A stretch of 64,000 nt of DNA from MFD01275-c22 sp963705885 (GTDB taxonomy: Bacteria > Actinomycetota > Actinomycetes > JACCUZ01). The stretch covers positions 3,348,001 through 3,412,000 of the forward strand of contig OY970120.1 in the NCBI GenBank assembly GCA_963705885.1, in the 5' to 3' direction. Position 1 is the stretch's first letter; the number at the start of each line of letters is the position of its first letter. Positions 17,835-26,359 of the stretch are shown piece after piece. The translations under genes and the position numbers were made by a program. The notes under the pieces are model-generated. The model worked only from the letters and a program-made list of their open reading frames with translations. It had not been told where the DNA came from and did no database searches.

Positions 17835-18707
17835 TCAGGGGGCACGGCGCGGGCGTGGCTGGCACGCCGGGCAGCGGAACGAGGACCGGTTCATGAAGGG
17901 CTCGCGCACCACGGTGGCACCGCATCGCGGGCACGGGAGGCCGGTGCGGCCGTAGACCGCGAGCCCGCGCTCGAAGTAGCCGCTGCGGCCGTTGACGTCG
18001 ACGTACAGCGCGTCGAACGACGTCCCGCCGGCAGCCAGCGCCTCCACCATCACCGCACGAGCCGCGTCGAGCAGGTCACGAGCCCGCGGCCGCGTCAACG
18101 TCGCGGTCTGCCGCAGGTAGTGCAGCCGGGCCCGCCACAGGGCCTCGTCGGCGTAGATGTTGCCGATACCGCTGACCAGCGTCTGGTCGAGCAGGGCCCG
18201 CTTGACCCCGGTGCGGCGGCGGCGGAGCGCGGCGGCGAACGCCTCGTCGGAGAACTCCGGGTCCAGCGGGTCGCGGGCGATGTGCCCCACCGGCAGCGGC
18301 AGCCCGGTGCGGTCGGCGTCGGTGAGGGACAGCCCGCCGAAGGTGCGCTGGTCCACGAAGCGCAGCTCGTGGGCGCCGTCGGCGAAGGTGACGCGGACCC
18401 GCAGGTGCTCGCCGTCCGGGGCCTCGGGCGGGAGCAGCAGCAGCTGGCCGCTCATGCCGAGGTGGGCGAGGACCACCTCCCCCGCACCGGCCCCCGGGGC
18501 CGGGTCGAGGGCGAGCCAGAGGTACTTCCCGCGCCGGTGCACACCGGCGACGCGACGGCCGCGCAGCCGCGCGGCGAAGTCGGCCGGCCCGGCGGCGTGA
18601 CGCCTCGTGGCGCGCGGGTGGCGGACCTCGACGTCGGCGACGGTGCGTCCGGTCACCCAGCGGTCGAGGCCGCGCCGGACGACCTCGACCTCGGGCAGCT
18701 CGGGCAT
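17835..18707 (-). CDS. mutM: formamidopyrimidine-DNA glycosylase
   Basis: Base-excision repair enzyme removing 8-oxoguanine and Fapy lesions, with AP-lyase activity. The start MPELPEVEVVRRGL supplies the catalytic Pro2 and Glu3. The lysine in RRGKYLWLAL and the helix-two-turn-helix region (VSGIGNIYADEALWRARLHY) are present, and the C-terminal zinc finger CPRCG...CPACQ is complete. It has 290 residues, family length. It follows rnc closely on the same strand, the standard rnc-mutM pair. The ATG at 18707 leaves 21 bases after the rnc stop. Confidence 0.97.
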   Translation of the reverse strand: MPELPEVEVVRRGLDRWVTGRTVADVEVRHPRATRRHAAGPADFAARLRGRRVAGVHRRGKYLWLALDPAPGAGAGEVVLAHLGMSGQLLLLPPEAPDGEHLRVRVTFADGAHELRFVDQRTFGGLSLTDADRTGLPLPVGHIARDPLDPEFSDEAFAAALRRRRTGVKRALLDQTLVSGIGNIYADEALWRARLHYLRQTATLTRPRARDLLDAARAVMVEALAAGGTSFDALYVDVNGRSGYFERGLAVYGRTGLPCPRCGATVVREPFMNRSSFRCPACQPRPRRAP

Positions 18708-18728
18708 GGGGGCGCGTCGGTCCGGGGG

Positions 18729-19481
18729 TCAGGCGCCCGGTGGCGTGGGCTCCCCGGCGGGGCCGTCCGGGAGGTCGGCCTGCAGCCGGCGCCACGCGGC
18801 GGCCGCGGCCTCCTGCTCGGCCTCCTTCTTGCTGCGGCCGGAGCCCTCGCCGTAGGCCTCCCCGGAGATCTGCACCACGGCGGTGAACAGCTTCTGGTGG
18901 TCGGGGCCGGTCTCGCTGACGGAGTACTCCGGGACGCCCAGTGCGGCGGTCGCCGTCAGCTCCTGCAGGCTGGTCTTCCAGTCCAGTCCCGCGCCCAGCG
19001 TCGCCGCGTCGTCGATGAGCGGGTCGAAGAGGCGGTGGACCAGTCGAGCGGCCTGCACGAGGCCACGGTCGATGTAGACCGCGCCGAGCACGGCCTCGAG
19101 GGTGTCGGCCAGGATCGAGGTCTTGTCCCGCCCGCCGGTGCTCTCCTCGCCCCTCCCGAGGCGCACGAACTCGCCGAGGCGCAGCGCGCGGCCGACGTCG
19201 GCGAGGGCGCGCATGTTGACGACCGCCGCCCGCAGCTTGGCGAGCTGGCCCTCGGGCAGCTCGGGGTGGTTGCGGTAGAGCGTGTCGGTCACGACGAGCC
19301 CGAGCACCGAGTCGCCGAGGAACTCCAGCCGCTCGTTCGTGGGCAGGTTGCCGTTCTCGTACGCGAAGGACCGGTGCGTGAGGGCCCGCTCGAGCAGGTC
19401 CGCCGACAGGGTCGTGTCGAGCAGACCACAGAGCTCGGCGTGGCCGTCAGGCCCCTCCGGGGACGCGATCTGCGCGGTCAT
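18729..19481 (-). CDS. rnc: ribonuclease III
   Basis: Double-strand-specific endoribonuclease for rRNA and mRNA processing. The catalytic signature NERLEFLGDSVLG is intact, with downstream DTLEAVLGAVYID supplying the remaining acidic metal ligands. The C-terminal double-stranded RNA-binding domain (DWKTSLQELTAT through SKKEAEQEAAAAAW) follows. The open frame continues into rpmF, but ATG 19481 (MTAQIAS) gives 250 residues and clears rpmF by 17 bases. It is flanked by rpmF upstream and mutM downstream, as in most actinobacteria. Confidence 0.96.
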   Translation of the reverse strand: MTAQIASPEGPDGHAELCGLLDTTLSADLLERALTHRSFAYENGNLPTNERLEFLGDSVLGLVVTDTLYRNHPELPEGQLAKLRAAVVNMRALADVGRALRLGEFVRLGRGEESTGGRDKTSILADTLEAVLGAVYIDRGLVQAARLVHRLFDPLIDDAATLGAGLDWKTSLQELTATAALGVPEYSVSETGPDHQKLFTAVVQISGEAYGEGSGRSKKEAEQEAAAAAWRRLQADLPDGPAGEPTPPGA

Positions 19482-19498
19482 GTGGTGACGGTGCCGGC

Positions 19499-19672
19499 TC
19501 AGACGTCGAGGACGTCGCGGTCGTTGTAGGTGCCGCAGGTGGGGCACGCGACGTGCGCCAGCTTTGGCTCGCGGCAGCGCTTGCAGGGCGCGAGGGGGGC
19601 CGCGGTCGTCTTCCACTGGGCCCGCCGCGAGCGGGTGTTGCTGCGCGACATCTTCCGCTTGGGAACGGCCAC
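19499..19672 (-). CDS. rpmF: 50S ribosomal protein L32
   Basis: Small large-subunit protein of 57 residues starting VAVPKRKMSRSNTRSRRAQW from GTG 19672. It keeps both cysteine pairs (CKRC and CPTC), so it is the zinc-binding (C+) form. It is not visible as a long frame because of its size. It lies between the DUF177 gene and rnc on the same strand, the classical DUF177-rpmF-rnc order. Confidence 0.96.
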   Translation of the reverse strand: MAVPKRKMSRSNTRSRRAQWKTTAAPLAPCKRCREPKLAHVACPTCGTYNDRDVLDV

Positions 19673-19733
19673 GGTTGTTCACTCCTCGGTGTCGAAGGTG
19701 GTGCTTGGGTGCTCTGGCGTGCTGGTCGTGCGG

Positions 19734-20318
19734 TCAGTCGTCGAGCTGGCGGAGGGCGGCCCACCGCGGGTCGACCTCGTCGTGCGCGTGCCCCGGCTCG
19801 GTCTCGAGCCGCACCCCGCAGCGGGGGCACAGACCGGGGCAGTCCTCACGGCACAGCGGCTGGAGCGGCAGCGCCAGCACCACCGCGTCCCGCAGCGCCG
19901 GCTCCAGGTCGAGCAGGTCGCCCTCGAGGCGAGGCAGGTCTTCCGGTTCCTCGTCCCCGTCGGCCTCGCGGTGGTGGCGTGACTCCCTGTCGCGGTCGGC
20001 CCAGACGTAGAGCTCCTGGATGTCGACCACCACCGTCTGGCTGACCGGGTCGAGGCAGCGCACGCACTCCCCGGACACGGTGGCGGCCACCGTGCCGGAG
20101 ACCAGCACGCCTTCCACGACCGACTCGAGCCGGAGGTCCAGCTCGAGGGCCGATCCCTCGGGGACACCGAGCACGGCGACACCGAGGTGGGCCGGTGCCG
20201 GAACAGATCGGGAGAGCGGTCGCATCGACCCCGGTCGACGCCCCAGCTCGCGCGTGTCCAGCACGAGGGGCGATCGAGGGTCGAGGCGGTGCGCCGTTCT
20301 CCTGGTCTCTTCGGGCAT
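19734..20318 (-). CDS. DUF177 (YceD-like) protein
   Basis: About 194 residues, starting MPEETRRTAHRLDPRSPLVL at 20318. The family core GECVRCLDPVSQTVVVDIQELYV and the C-terminal cysteine cluster CREDCPGLCPRCG are evident. Homologues are almost always next to rpmF and are implicated in 23S rRNA or L32 maturation; here the rpmF start is 61 bases downstream. The frame continues upstream to 20414, but the chosen ATG is the first with family-like sequence. TAGCCT at 20366-20371 is a candidate -10. Confidence 0.88.
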   Translation of the reverse strand: MPEETRRTAHRLDPRSPLVLDTRELGRRPGSMRPLSRSVPAPAHLGVAVLGVPEGSALELDLRLESVVEGVLVSGTVAATVSGECVRCLDPVSQTVVVDIQELYVWADRDRESRHHREADGDEEPEDLPRLEGDLLDLEPALRDAVVLALPLQPLCREDCPGLCPRCGVRLETEPGHAHDEVDPRWAALRQLDD

Positions 20319-20365
20319 GCTCACATCGGGCTCGGTCGGGCACGGGCCCCTTGTGGGACCGGGAA

Positions 20366-20371
20366 AGGCTA
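20366..20371 (-). promoter_or_regulatory. candidate -10 for the DUF177-rpmF-rnc-mutM run
   Basis: TAGCCT on the minus strand, about 48 bases before the DUF177 start codon. Confidence 0.35.
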
Positions 20372-20423
20372 CCTGACGGGCGTCGCAGGGCCCAAAAGCG
20401 CGGCCCGCGCGCACTCCAGGAGC

Positions 20424-20942
20424 TCAGGTCTCGTCCGGCCCGTCGTCGAGCGGGTGGGGCGGGCTGCTGACCTCGGGCTCCGCGAGGTCGCCGTGCGCCG
20501 TGCGGCCGCCCAGCTTGTCGCGGCCGCGCCGCACCGCGACCAGCGTCTTGTCCAAGACGACCTCGAAGTTCGCCAGCTTGGTGTCCACGTAGTCGTCGAC
20601 CTCGCGCCGCATCGCCTCGGCCTCCTCGGCCGCCGACGCGTGGATCCGCGCCGCCCGGCGCTGCGCCTCGGTGACCACCTCGGTCTCCGAGGTGAGGTGC
20701 TGGCGCTCCCGCTCGGCCTGCCCGATGACCCGCTGGGCCTCGCGGCGTCCCTCGTCGACAACCGACTCGCGGTCGGCCAGCAGCATCTGGGCGTGCCGGA
20801 ACTCCTCGGGCAGCAGCTCGCGGATCTCCTCGAGCAGCGCGAGCACCTCGCCGCGGTTGACGACGCAGGACGCCGACATCGGCATCGACCGGGCGTGCTC
20901 GACGATGGCGGTGAGCTCGTCGAGCTTGTCGTGCACGTCCAC
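20424..20942 (-). CDS. DivIVA-like coiled-coil protein
   Basis: A 172-residue cytoplasmic protein dominated by a long heptad helix (about 40-135: LLEEIRELLPEEFRHAQMLL onward through EAQRVIGQAERERQHLTSE). It resembles the DivIVA / ATP-synthase b-subunit-like proteins found beside coaD in actinobacteria, which are thought to help polar growth or septation. The C-terminus is proline-rich and disordered. The start is GTG 20942 with GGAG upstream. Family placement is by layout and context, not by a diagnostic motif. Confidence 0.75.
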   Translation of the reverse strand: MDVHDKLDELTAIVEHARSMPMSASCVVNRGEVLALLEEIRELLPEEFRHAQMLLADRESVVDEGRREAQRVIGQAERERQHLTSETEVVTEAQRRAARIHASAAEEAEAMRREVDDYVDTKLANFEVVLDKTLVAVRRGRDKLGGRTAHGDLAEPEVSSPPHPLDDGPDET

Positions 20943-20974
20943 GGGGGGTGGTCTCCGGCTCTCGGGGGTGCTGG

Positions 20975-21457
20975 TCAGGACGAGCGGTCCAGGCGGCGGC
21001 CGAGCCGGTGCAGGACCGGCTCCGGCACCAGGCCGGAGACGTCGCCGCCCCAGGTCGCGACCTCCTTGACGAGACTAGAGGAGAGGAAGCTGTACTCCGG
21101 GTTGGTGGCGACGAACAGCGTCTCCAGCCCCGTCAGCCGGTTGTTCATCTGCGACATCTGCAGCTCGTAGTCGAAGTCGCTGACCGCACGCAGCCCCTTC
21201 ACGACGACGGGGATGTCCTGCTCGCGGCAGTAGTCGACCAGCAGCCCGCGGAACGAGTCGACGACGACGTTGCCGAGGCCGGCGGTGACCTCGCGCAGCA
21301 TCTCGATGCGGTCCTCGACGGGGAAGAGCCCCTCCTTCGAGGCGTTCACGAGCACCCCGACGGTGACCTCGTCGTAGAGCCGGCTCGCCCGCTCGATGAC
21401 GTCCAGGTGGCCGTTCGTGACGGGGTCGAAGGAGCCCGGACACACGCAGCGGCGCAC
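20975..21457 (-). CDS. coaD: phosphopantetheine adenylyltransferase
   Basis: Penultimate enzyme of coenzyme A synthesis (4'-phosphopantetheine + ATP to dephospho-CoA). RRCVCPGSFDPVTNGHLDVI carries the TxGH nucleotide motif and YSFLSSSLVKEVA the C-terminal signature. Start choice: ATG 21463 overlaps the rsmD stop as ATGA, but AGGAGG abuts that ATG with no spacing. GTG 21457, six bases after AGGAGG, gives the usual VRR-VCPGSFDP N-terminus and 160 residues, so it is preferred. Coupled to rsmD either way. Confidence 0.95.
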   Translation of the reverse strand: MRRCVCPGSFDPVTNGHLDVIERASRLYDEVTVGVLVNASKEGLFPVEDRIEMLREVTAGLGNVVVDSFRGLLVDYCREQDIPVVVKGLRAVSDFDYELQMSQMNNRLTGLETLFVATNPEYSFLSSSLVKEVATWGGDVSGLVPEPVLHRLGRRLDRSS

Positions 21458-21459
21458 GG

Positions 21460-22071
21460 TCATCCTCCTGCGCTCTCGACGGGACCGGTCGGCGGGGAGC
21501 CCGGCTGGCGGGCGGCGCGACCGTACCAAAGCGTCGCCTCGCCGTAGCGGCGCGACCGGTCCGGCACGTAGCCCTCCGGCCAGCGCCAGGTCCCGCCGCG
21601 GGTGGCGCGCTCGACGGCGACGACCGCGCCGGGCGCGACCCAGCCGTGGCGCCACAGGGCGGCGAGCACGTCCCGCAGGTCGGCGTCGGTCAGGTCGTAG
21701 GGCGGGTCGAGGAAGAGCACGTCGTACGCCGGCCCGCCCGCGGGGCGGCCGGCCATCCGCTCCACCCGGCCGGCATGGACCTCGGCACCGGCAAGGCCGA
21801 GGGCGTCCACGTTGGCCCGCACGGTGCGCGTCGCCGCGGTGTCGGCCTCGACGAGCAGGGCGTGGGAGGCGCCGCGGCTGAGCGCCTCCAGGCCGACGGC
21901 ACCGGACCCGGCGTAGAGGTCGGCCACGCGACGGCCGGCCAGCGACCCGAGCATCGACTCCAGGGTCGAGAACAGGGCCTCGCGGGCCCGGTCGGAGGTC
22001 GGCCGGGTCCCGTGCCCCGGCGGGACCGCGAGCCGTCGGCCGCGGGCGGCGCCGGCGACGACCCGGGTCAC
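21460..22071 (-). CDS. rsmD: 16S rRNA (guanine(966)-N(2))-methyltransferase
   Basis: SAM-dependent rRNA methyltransferase. VTRVVAGAARGRRLAVPPG is the standard start and RPTSDRAREALFSTLE the family block. ADLYAGSGAVGLEALSRG binds SAM, and FLDPPYD is the catalytic (D/N)PPY motif. GTG 22071 is preferred to the longer frame reaching into recG and gives 203 residues. It sits seven bases after recG and overlaps coaD, the usual recG-rsmD-coaD run. Confidence 0.94.
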   Translation of the reverse strand: MTRVVAGAARGRRLAVPPGHGTRPTSDRAREALFSTLESMLGSLAGRRVADLYAGSGAVGLEALSRGASHALLVEADTAATRTVRANVDALGLAGAEVHAGRVERMAGRPAGGPAYDVLFLDPPYDLTDADLRDVLAALWRHGWVAPGAVVAVERATRGGTWRWPEGYVPDRSRRYGEATLWYGRAARQPGSPPTGPVESAGG

Positions 22072-22078
22072 GCCCCGC

Positions 22079-24256
22079 TCACGCCTTCTCCAGGTAGTCG
22101 GACCGCTCGTCGGCGAGCAGGGTGTCCACGGCCCGGCGCAGGTCGGCGTTGGCGAACAGGTGCGGGTCGGCGGCGACGAGCCGGGTGGCCTCGCCGCGCG
22201 CGAGCTCGATGACCTCCTCGTCGCGCAGGACCGAGAGCAGGCGCAGGCTGGAGCGCCGTCCCGACTGCGACGCGCCGAGGACGTCGCCCTCACGCCGTGA
22301 CTCGAGGTCGACCCTCGACAGCTCGAACCCGTCCACGGTGGCCGCGACGGCGTCGAGCCGGCGGCGCGAGGGGCTCGCCTCCGGCAGGTCGGTGACGAGC
22401 AGGCACAGGCCCGGCGCCGTCCCCCGGCCGACCCGGCCGCGCAGCTGGTGCAGCTGGGAGACGCCGAACCGGTCGGCGTCGAGGACGACCATCGCGGTCG
22501 CGTTGGCGACGTCCACGCCCACCTCGATCACCGTGGTCGCGACCAGCACGTCGACCTCGCCAGCGGCGAAGCGGCGCATCACCTCGTCCTTGGCGTCGGC
22601 CGGCAGACGCCCGTGCAGCACCTCGACGCGCAGGCCGGCCAGCGGCCCCTCGACCAGGGCCGGCGCCGTGTCGAGCACCGCCACCGCGGGACGCAGCGCC
22701 GGCTCCTCCTCGAGGTCGGGCACGAGCCGCAGCCCGCCGTGCTCCTCCGGCGCCTCGTCCTCGGTGATGCTCTCGCCGATGCGCGGGCAGACGACGTAGG
22801 CCTGGTGGCCGGCCTCGACCTCCTCCCGCACGCGCTGCCAGGCGCGGTCGAGGAAGTGCGGCTTCTCCCCCACCGGGACGACGTGGGTCGTGATGGGCGC
22901 CCGGCCGGCGGGCAGCTCGGTGAGCGTCGAGACGTCGAGGTCGCCGAAGACGGTCATCGCCACCGTGCGGGGGATCGGGGTGGCGGTCATGACCAGGACG
23001 TGGGGCGGCACGCTCGCCTTGGCGCGCAGCGCGTCGCGCTGCTCGACGCCGAAGCGGTGCTGCTCGTCCACGACGACCAGGCCGAGGTCGAAGAAGTCGA
23101 CCGTGTCCTGGATGAGCGCGTGGGTGCCCACGACGATCCCGGACTCCCCCGACGCCACGTCGAGCAGGGCCTGGCGGCGGGCCGCCGTCCCCTGCGAACC
23201 GGTGAGCAGCGCGACCCGGGTGCCGACGTCGGAGCCCCCGAGCAGACCGCGCTCCGCCAGGGGCCCGAGCAGGGCGGTGATCGACCGGTGGTGCTGCTGG
23301 GCCAGGACCTCCGTCGGGGCCAGCAGCGCCGCCTGCCCGCCGCTGTCGACGACGGCGAGCATGGCGCGCAGCGCCACGACCGTCTTGCCCGACCCGACCT
23401 CGCCCTGCAGCAGCCGGTGCATCGGGTGGCTGCGCGCCAGGTCGCTGGCGAGCTCGGCGGCGACCGCCTCCTGCCCCCCGGTCAGGCGGAAGGGCAGCCG
23501 CTCGTCGAACGCGGACACCAGGCCCGACGCGCTCGGGACGCGCGCCGTCGCGGGCAGCTCGGCGGCCTCCACGCGCCGCCGAGCGAGCACGACCTGCAGC
23601 AGGAAGGCCTCGTCGAAGCGCAGCCGCTGCTGCGCCCGCCGTACGTCCGTGCGGTCGGCCGGCCGGTGCACGAGGTGCAGGGCCTGCCCGAGCGGCAGGA
23701 GCCCGAGCCGCTCGCGCACGGCCTCCGGCAGCGGGTCGGGGACCTGGTCGGCGAGGTCGAGCACGGTCCGGACGCTCTTGGCGACGGCCCAGGAGGCGAG
23801 CTTCGCGGTCGCGGGGTAGACCGGCAGCAGCCCGCCGGCGAAGCTGTCGGCGTCGTCGCCGACCGAGACCTCGGGGTTCGTCAGCGTCAGCCGGCCGCGG
23901 AAGGCCTCGACCGTCCCGGCGAAGAGCGCCTCCGTGCCGGGGGGCAGCATCTTGTCGAGGTAGCGCTTGTTGAAGAACGTCAGGGTCAGCCGGCGGTGCC
24001 CGTCGGTCACGACGACGTCGAGCTTGTGCAGCTTGGCGCGCAGCTGGCGGCCGGAGACCGAGGCCACCGTCGCCTGGACGGTCGCCTGCTCCCCCGCGCG
24101 CAGGCCGCTGAGGTCGGTGAGCTCGCCGCGCTCGTAGTAGCGGCGCGGGTAGTGCCGCAGCAGGTCCTCGACGGTGTGCACGCCGAGCCGGGAGGTCAGC
24201 TCCTTGGCGGTCCGGTCGCCGACCACAGCCTTCACCGGAGCGGCGAGGTCGACCAC
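22079..24256 (-). CDS. recG: ATP-dependent DNA helicase RecG
   Basis: Branch-migrating helicase that reverses stalled forks and processes Holliday junctions. It has an N-terminal wedge/OB domain (about 50-150), Walker A GEVGSGKT, the DEQH box (VVVDEQHRFGVEQR), MTATPIPRT, and the helicase C-terminal motifs LHGRLPADAKDEVM and QLRGRVGRG. It has 725 residues, normal length. The GTG start at 24256 is one base from the DAK2 gene stop, so the two are co-transcribed. Confidence 0.97.
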   Translation of the reverse strand: MVDLAAPVKAVVGDRTAKELTSRLGVHTVEDLLRHYPRRYYERGELTDLSGLRAGEQATVQATVASVSGRQLRAKLHKLDVVVTDGHRRLTLTFFNKRYLDKMLPPGTEALFAGTVEAFRGRLTLTNPEVSVGDDADSFAGGLLPVYPATAKLASWAVAKSVRTVLDLADQVPDPLPEAVRERLGLLPLGQALHLVHRPADRTDVRRAQQRLRFDEAFLLQVVLARRRVEAAELPATARVPSASGLVSAFDERLPFRLTGGQEAVAAELASDLARSHPMHRLLQGEVGSGKTVVALRAMLAVVDSGGQAALLAPTEVLAQQHHRSITALLGPLAERGLLGGSDVGTRVALLTGSQGTAARRQALLDVASGESGIVVGTHALIQDTVDFFDLGLVVVDEQHRFGVEQRDALRAKASVPPHVLVMTATPIPRTVAMTVFGDLDVSTLTELPAGRAPITTHVVPVGEKPHFLDRAWQRVREEVEAGHQAYVVCPRIGESITEDEAPEEHGGLRLVPDLEEEPALRPAVAVLDTAPALVEGPLAGLRVEVLHGRLPADAKDEVMRRFAAGEVDVLVATTVIEVGVDVANATAMVVLDADRFGVSQLHQLRGRVGRGTAPGLCLLVTDLPEASPSRRRLDAVAATVDGFELSRVDLESRREGDVLGASQSGRRSSLRLLSVLRDEEVIELARGEATRLVAADPHLFANADLRRAVDTLLADERSDYLEKA

Positions 24257-24257
24257 G

Positions 24258-25925
24258 TCACTCCACCCCGAGCAGGAGCGGGTAGCGCGGCTGCCCGCCC
24301 TCGTAGACGACGGTGTCGACCTCGGGCCGGGTCTCGTGGAGGTGCTCGACGACAGCGGAGGCCAGGGCTGCGACGTCGCCGTCGCCGGTCGCCCCGGTCA
24401 CGAGGGTGACCAGCTCGCCACCGCCTGCGAGCATCCGGTCGACGACGCTGCGCGCGACGCCGGCCAGGTCCGGCCCGATCACCGCGAAGTCGCCGTCGAC
24501 GATGCCGAGCACGTCGCCCTCCTGGCACACGCCGGCCATGGTGACCGCGTCGCGCGCCGCGACGGTCACGCCGCCGTGGCGGCAGTGGCCGGCGGCCGCG
24601 GTCATGGCGACGACGTCGTCCTCGAACCGGCGGTCCGGGTCGTGGACGGCCAGCGCGGCGATGGCCTGGACGCTCGCGCGGGTGGGGATGACCGCCACCC
24701 GCAGGCCCTCGTCCCGCGCCCGGGCAGCCGCGGCCTCCGCGACGGCCTGGCTGTCCGGGTCGTTGGGCAGCACGACGAGGTCACGCGCCGCGGCGGCCCG
24801 CAGGCCGTCGAGCACCTCGCCGGTCGAGGCGCGCCGGCCCGGGCCGCCGCGCACCACTGTCGCCCCGGCCGCCTCGAACAGCGCGGCCAGGCCGTCGCCC
24901 GCGACGACGGACACGACCCCCCGGCCGTCGTCGGCCAGGCGGCCCGTCGCCACGCGGGCGGCGTCGGCGAAGTGGGTCACCCGGATGCGGTACGGCCGGC
25001 CGGCCTCGACCCCGGCCTCGACCGCGGCGCCCACGTCGTCGACGTGCACGTGGACGTTCCACGTCGGCTCGGCGCCCACGACGACCAGCGAGTCGCCGAG
25101 CCCGGCGAGCGTCTCGCGCAGGTCCTGCACCCGGGCGGCGAGCGCGTCGAGCAGGTACATGACCTCGAACGCCGGGCCGGCCGCGCCGTCCTCGTCCGCC
25201 GGCTGGCCGGGCGTGCCGGTGCCGGCCGCCGGCCGGGCCTCGACACGCACCGCGGTGGGCTCCGGCGCGGCACCCGTGACGACGGAGACCAGCGCGTCCA
25301 ACAGGACGCAGACGCCGCGACCGCCGGCGTCGACGACCCCGGCCCGGCGGAGCGCCTCCAGCTGGTCGGGCGTGCGGGCCAGCGCGGCGCGGGCGCCCGC
25401 CGCCGCCTGCGTCACCACACCCGCGAGACCGTCGCCGCCGGTGGCCTCCCGGGCGGCGCGTGCCGCCTCGCGGGCGACCGTCAGCATCGTCCCCTCGACC
25501 GGGCGCGCCACCGCCGCGTAGGCGGCGTCCGCGGCCGACTCCAGGGCGCGGGCCAGGCCGGCGGCGTCGGCCGGCGCGGCGTCCCCGGCCACGGCGTCGG
25601 CCAGGCCACGCACCATCTGGCTGAGGATGACCCCGGAGTTCCCGCGTGCGCCCAGCAGGGCGGCCTGCGCCATCGTGGCCAGTGCGGCCGCGGGAGGCGC
25701 GCCCTCGGCGGTCTCGTCCTCGCCGAGCGCGTCGGCGGCCGCAGCGACGGTGAGGTGCAGGTTGGTGCCGGTGTCACCGTCGGGCACCGGGTAGACGTTG
25801 AGCTCGTCGATCTCCTCGCGGGCCTCCTGCAGCGCGTCGCGGCCGGCGCGGGCCCACCGGGCGACGGCCGCCGCGTCGAGCGCCCGCAAGGGAGCGCTCG
25901 GTGCGAGCGGGGCCGCGGTGGTCAT
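24258..25925 (-). CDS. DAK2/DegV-type kinase-like protein (FakA/YloV family)
   Basis: A 555-residue protein with an N-terminal DhaL (DAK2) domain: ELNVYPVPDGDTGTNLHLTV contains the nucleotide/metal-binding aspartates, followed by GARGNSGVILSQMVRG. The C-terminal half matches the FakA middle and EDD-like lobes (DRRFEDDVVAMTAAAGHCRHG, CQEGDVLGIVDGDF). FakA homologues phosphorylate fatty acids with a FakB partner; no FakB is in the window. Gene order rpmB / DAK2 / recG is conserved in many Gram-positives. It starts at ATG 25925, divergent from rpmB. Confidence 0.88.
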   Translation of the reverse strand: MTTAAPLAPSAPLRALDAAAVARWARAGRDALQEAREEIDELNVYPVPDGDTGTNLHLTVAAAADALGEDETAEGAPPAAALATMAQAALLGARGNSGVILSQMVRGLADAVAGDAAPADAAGLARALESAADAAYAAVARPVEGTMLTVAREAARAAREATGGDGLAGVVTQAAAGARAALARTPDQLEALRRAGVVDAGGRGVCVLLDALVSVVTGAAPEPTAVRVEARPAAGTGTPGQPADEDGAAGPAFEVMYLLDALAARVQDLRETLAGLGDSLVVVGAEPTWNVHVHVDDVGAAVEAGVEAGRPYRIRVTHFADAARVATGRLADDGRGVVSVVAGDGLAALFEAAGATVVRGGPGRRASTGEVLDGLRAAAARDLVVLPNDPDSQAVAEAAAARARDEGLRVAVIPTRASVQAIAALAVHDPDRRFEDDVVAMTAAAGHCRHGGVTVAARDAVTMAGVCQEGDVLGIVDGDFAVIGPDLAGVARSVVDRMLAGGGELVTLVTGATGDGDVAALASAVVEHLHETRPEVDTVVYEGGQPRYPLLLGVE

Positions 25926-25965
25926 GAGGATGTCGCTTTCGGGCGTGCGGGCGGGTCTGGCCCGC

Positions 25966-25971
25966 AGGCTA
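25966..25971 (-). promoter_or_regulatory. candidate -10 for the DAK2-recG-rsmD-coaD operon
   Basis: TAGCCT on the minus strand, 41 bases before the DAK2 gene ATG, in the intergenic region shared with the divergent rpmB. Confidence 0.4.
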
Positions 25972-26000
25972 GCCGCCCCCGCTGCGCCGGTCCGGCTCGG

Positions 26001-26031
26001 TTGGCGTCCCGGCGCGCCGGTCGGTTACGCT
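26001..26031 (+). promoter_or_regulatory. candidate rpmB promoter
   Basis: TTGGCG (26001-26006) and TACGCT (26026-26031) with a 19-base spacer, 66 bases before the rpmB GTG. The spacer is slightly long. Confidence 0.4.
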
Positions 26032-26096
26032 GCTGCGGTTGCCCGGGTGACTCGCGCCCGGCAGGTCTTGTCCGTCCCACCTCTTGGAGATCACCC

Positions 26097-26282
26097 GTGG
26101 CTGCCACCTGCGACGTCTGCGGCAAGGGTCCGGGCTTCGGTCACAGCATCTCGCACTCGCACCGGCGCACCAAACGCCGCTGGAACCCCAACATCCAGAC
26201 CGTGCGCGCGATGGTCGGTCGGACGCCCAAGCGGCTCAACGTCTGCACCTCCTGCCTCAAGGCGGGCAAGGTCACCCGCTGA
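26097..26282 (+). CDS. rpmB: 50S ribosomal protein L28
   Basis: A 61-residue large-subunit protein starting VAATCDVCGKGPGFGHSISH with the typical HRRTKRRWNPNIQTV block. Two CxxC pairs (CDVC, CTSC) make it the zinc-binding C+ form. The GTG start at 26097 has GGAG eight bases upstream. Divergent from the DAK2-recG operon and convergent with thiL. Confidence 0.96.
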   Translation: MAATCDVCGKGPGFGHSISHSHRRTKRRWNPNIQTVRAMVGRTPKRLNVCTSCLKAGKVTR

Positions 26283-26298
26283 CCCCAGCCCGTCCCGC

Positions 26299-26330
26299 CG
26301 GCCGGTCCACCCCTCGGGGAGGGCCGGCCG
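26299..26330. terminator. hairpin between convergent rpmB and thiL
   Basis: CGGCCGGTCC (26299-26308) pairs with GGGCCGGCCG (26321-26330) as a ten-base stem with one G-T pair, extended by a further three pairs around CTCG. There is no T-run, but it lies 17 bases after the rpmB stop and 30 bases after the thiL stop, so it may serve both. Confidence 0.5.
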
Positions 26331-26359
26331 TCCTCGTCCCGGAGGTCCGGGTCGCCCGC

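Noticed and set aside
17782..17934. Longer N-terminus for the anchored protein at 16.6-17.8 kb
   Set aside because: It would overlap mutM by 100 bases. The GTG at 17781 has a good ribosome site and leaves mutM clear.
19482..19682. Longer N-terminus for RNase III
   Set aside because: The extension is rpmF read in another frame; the family normally begins near MTAQ.
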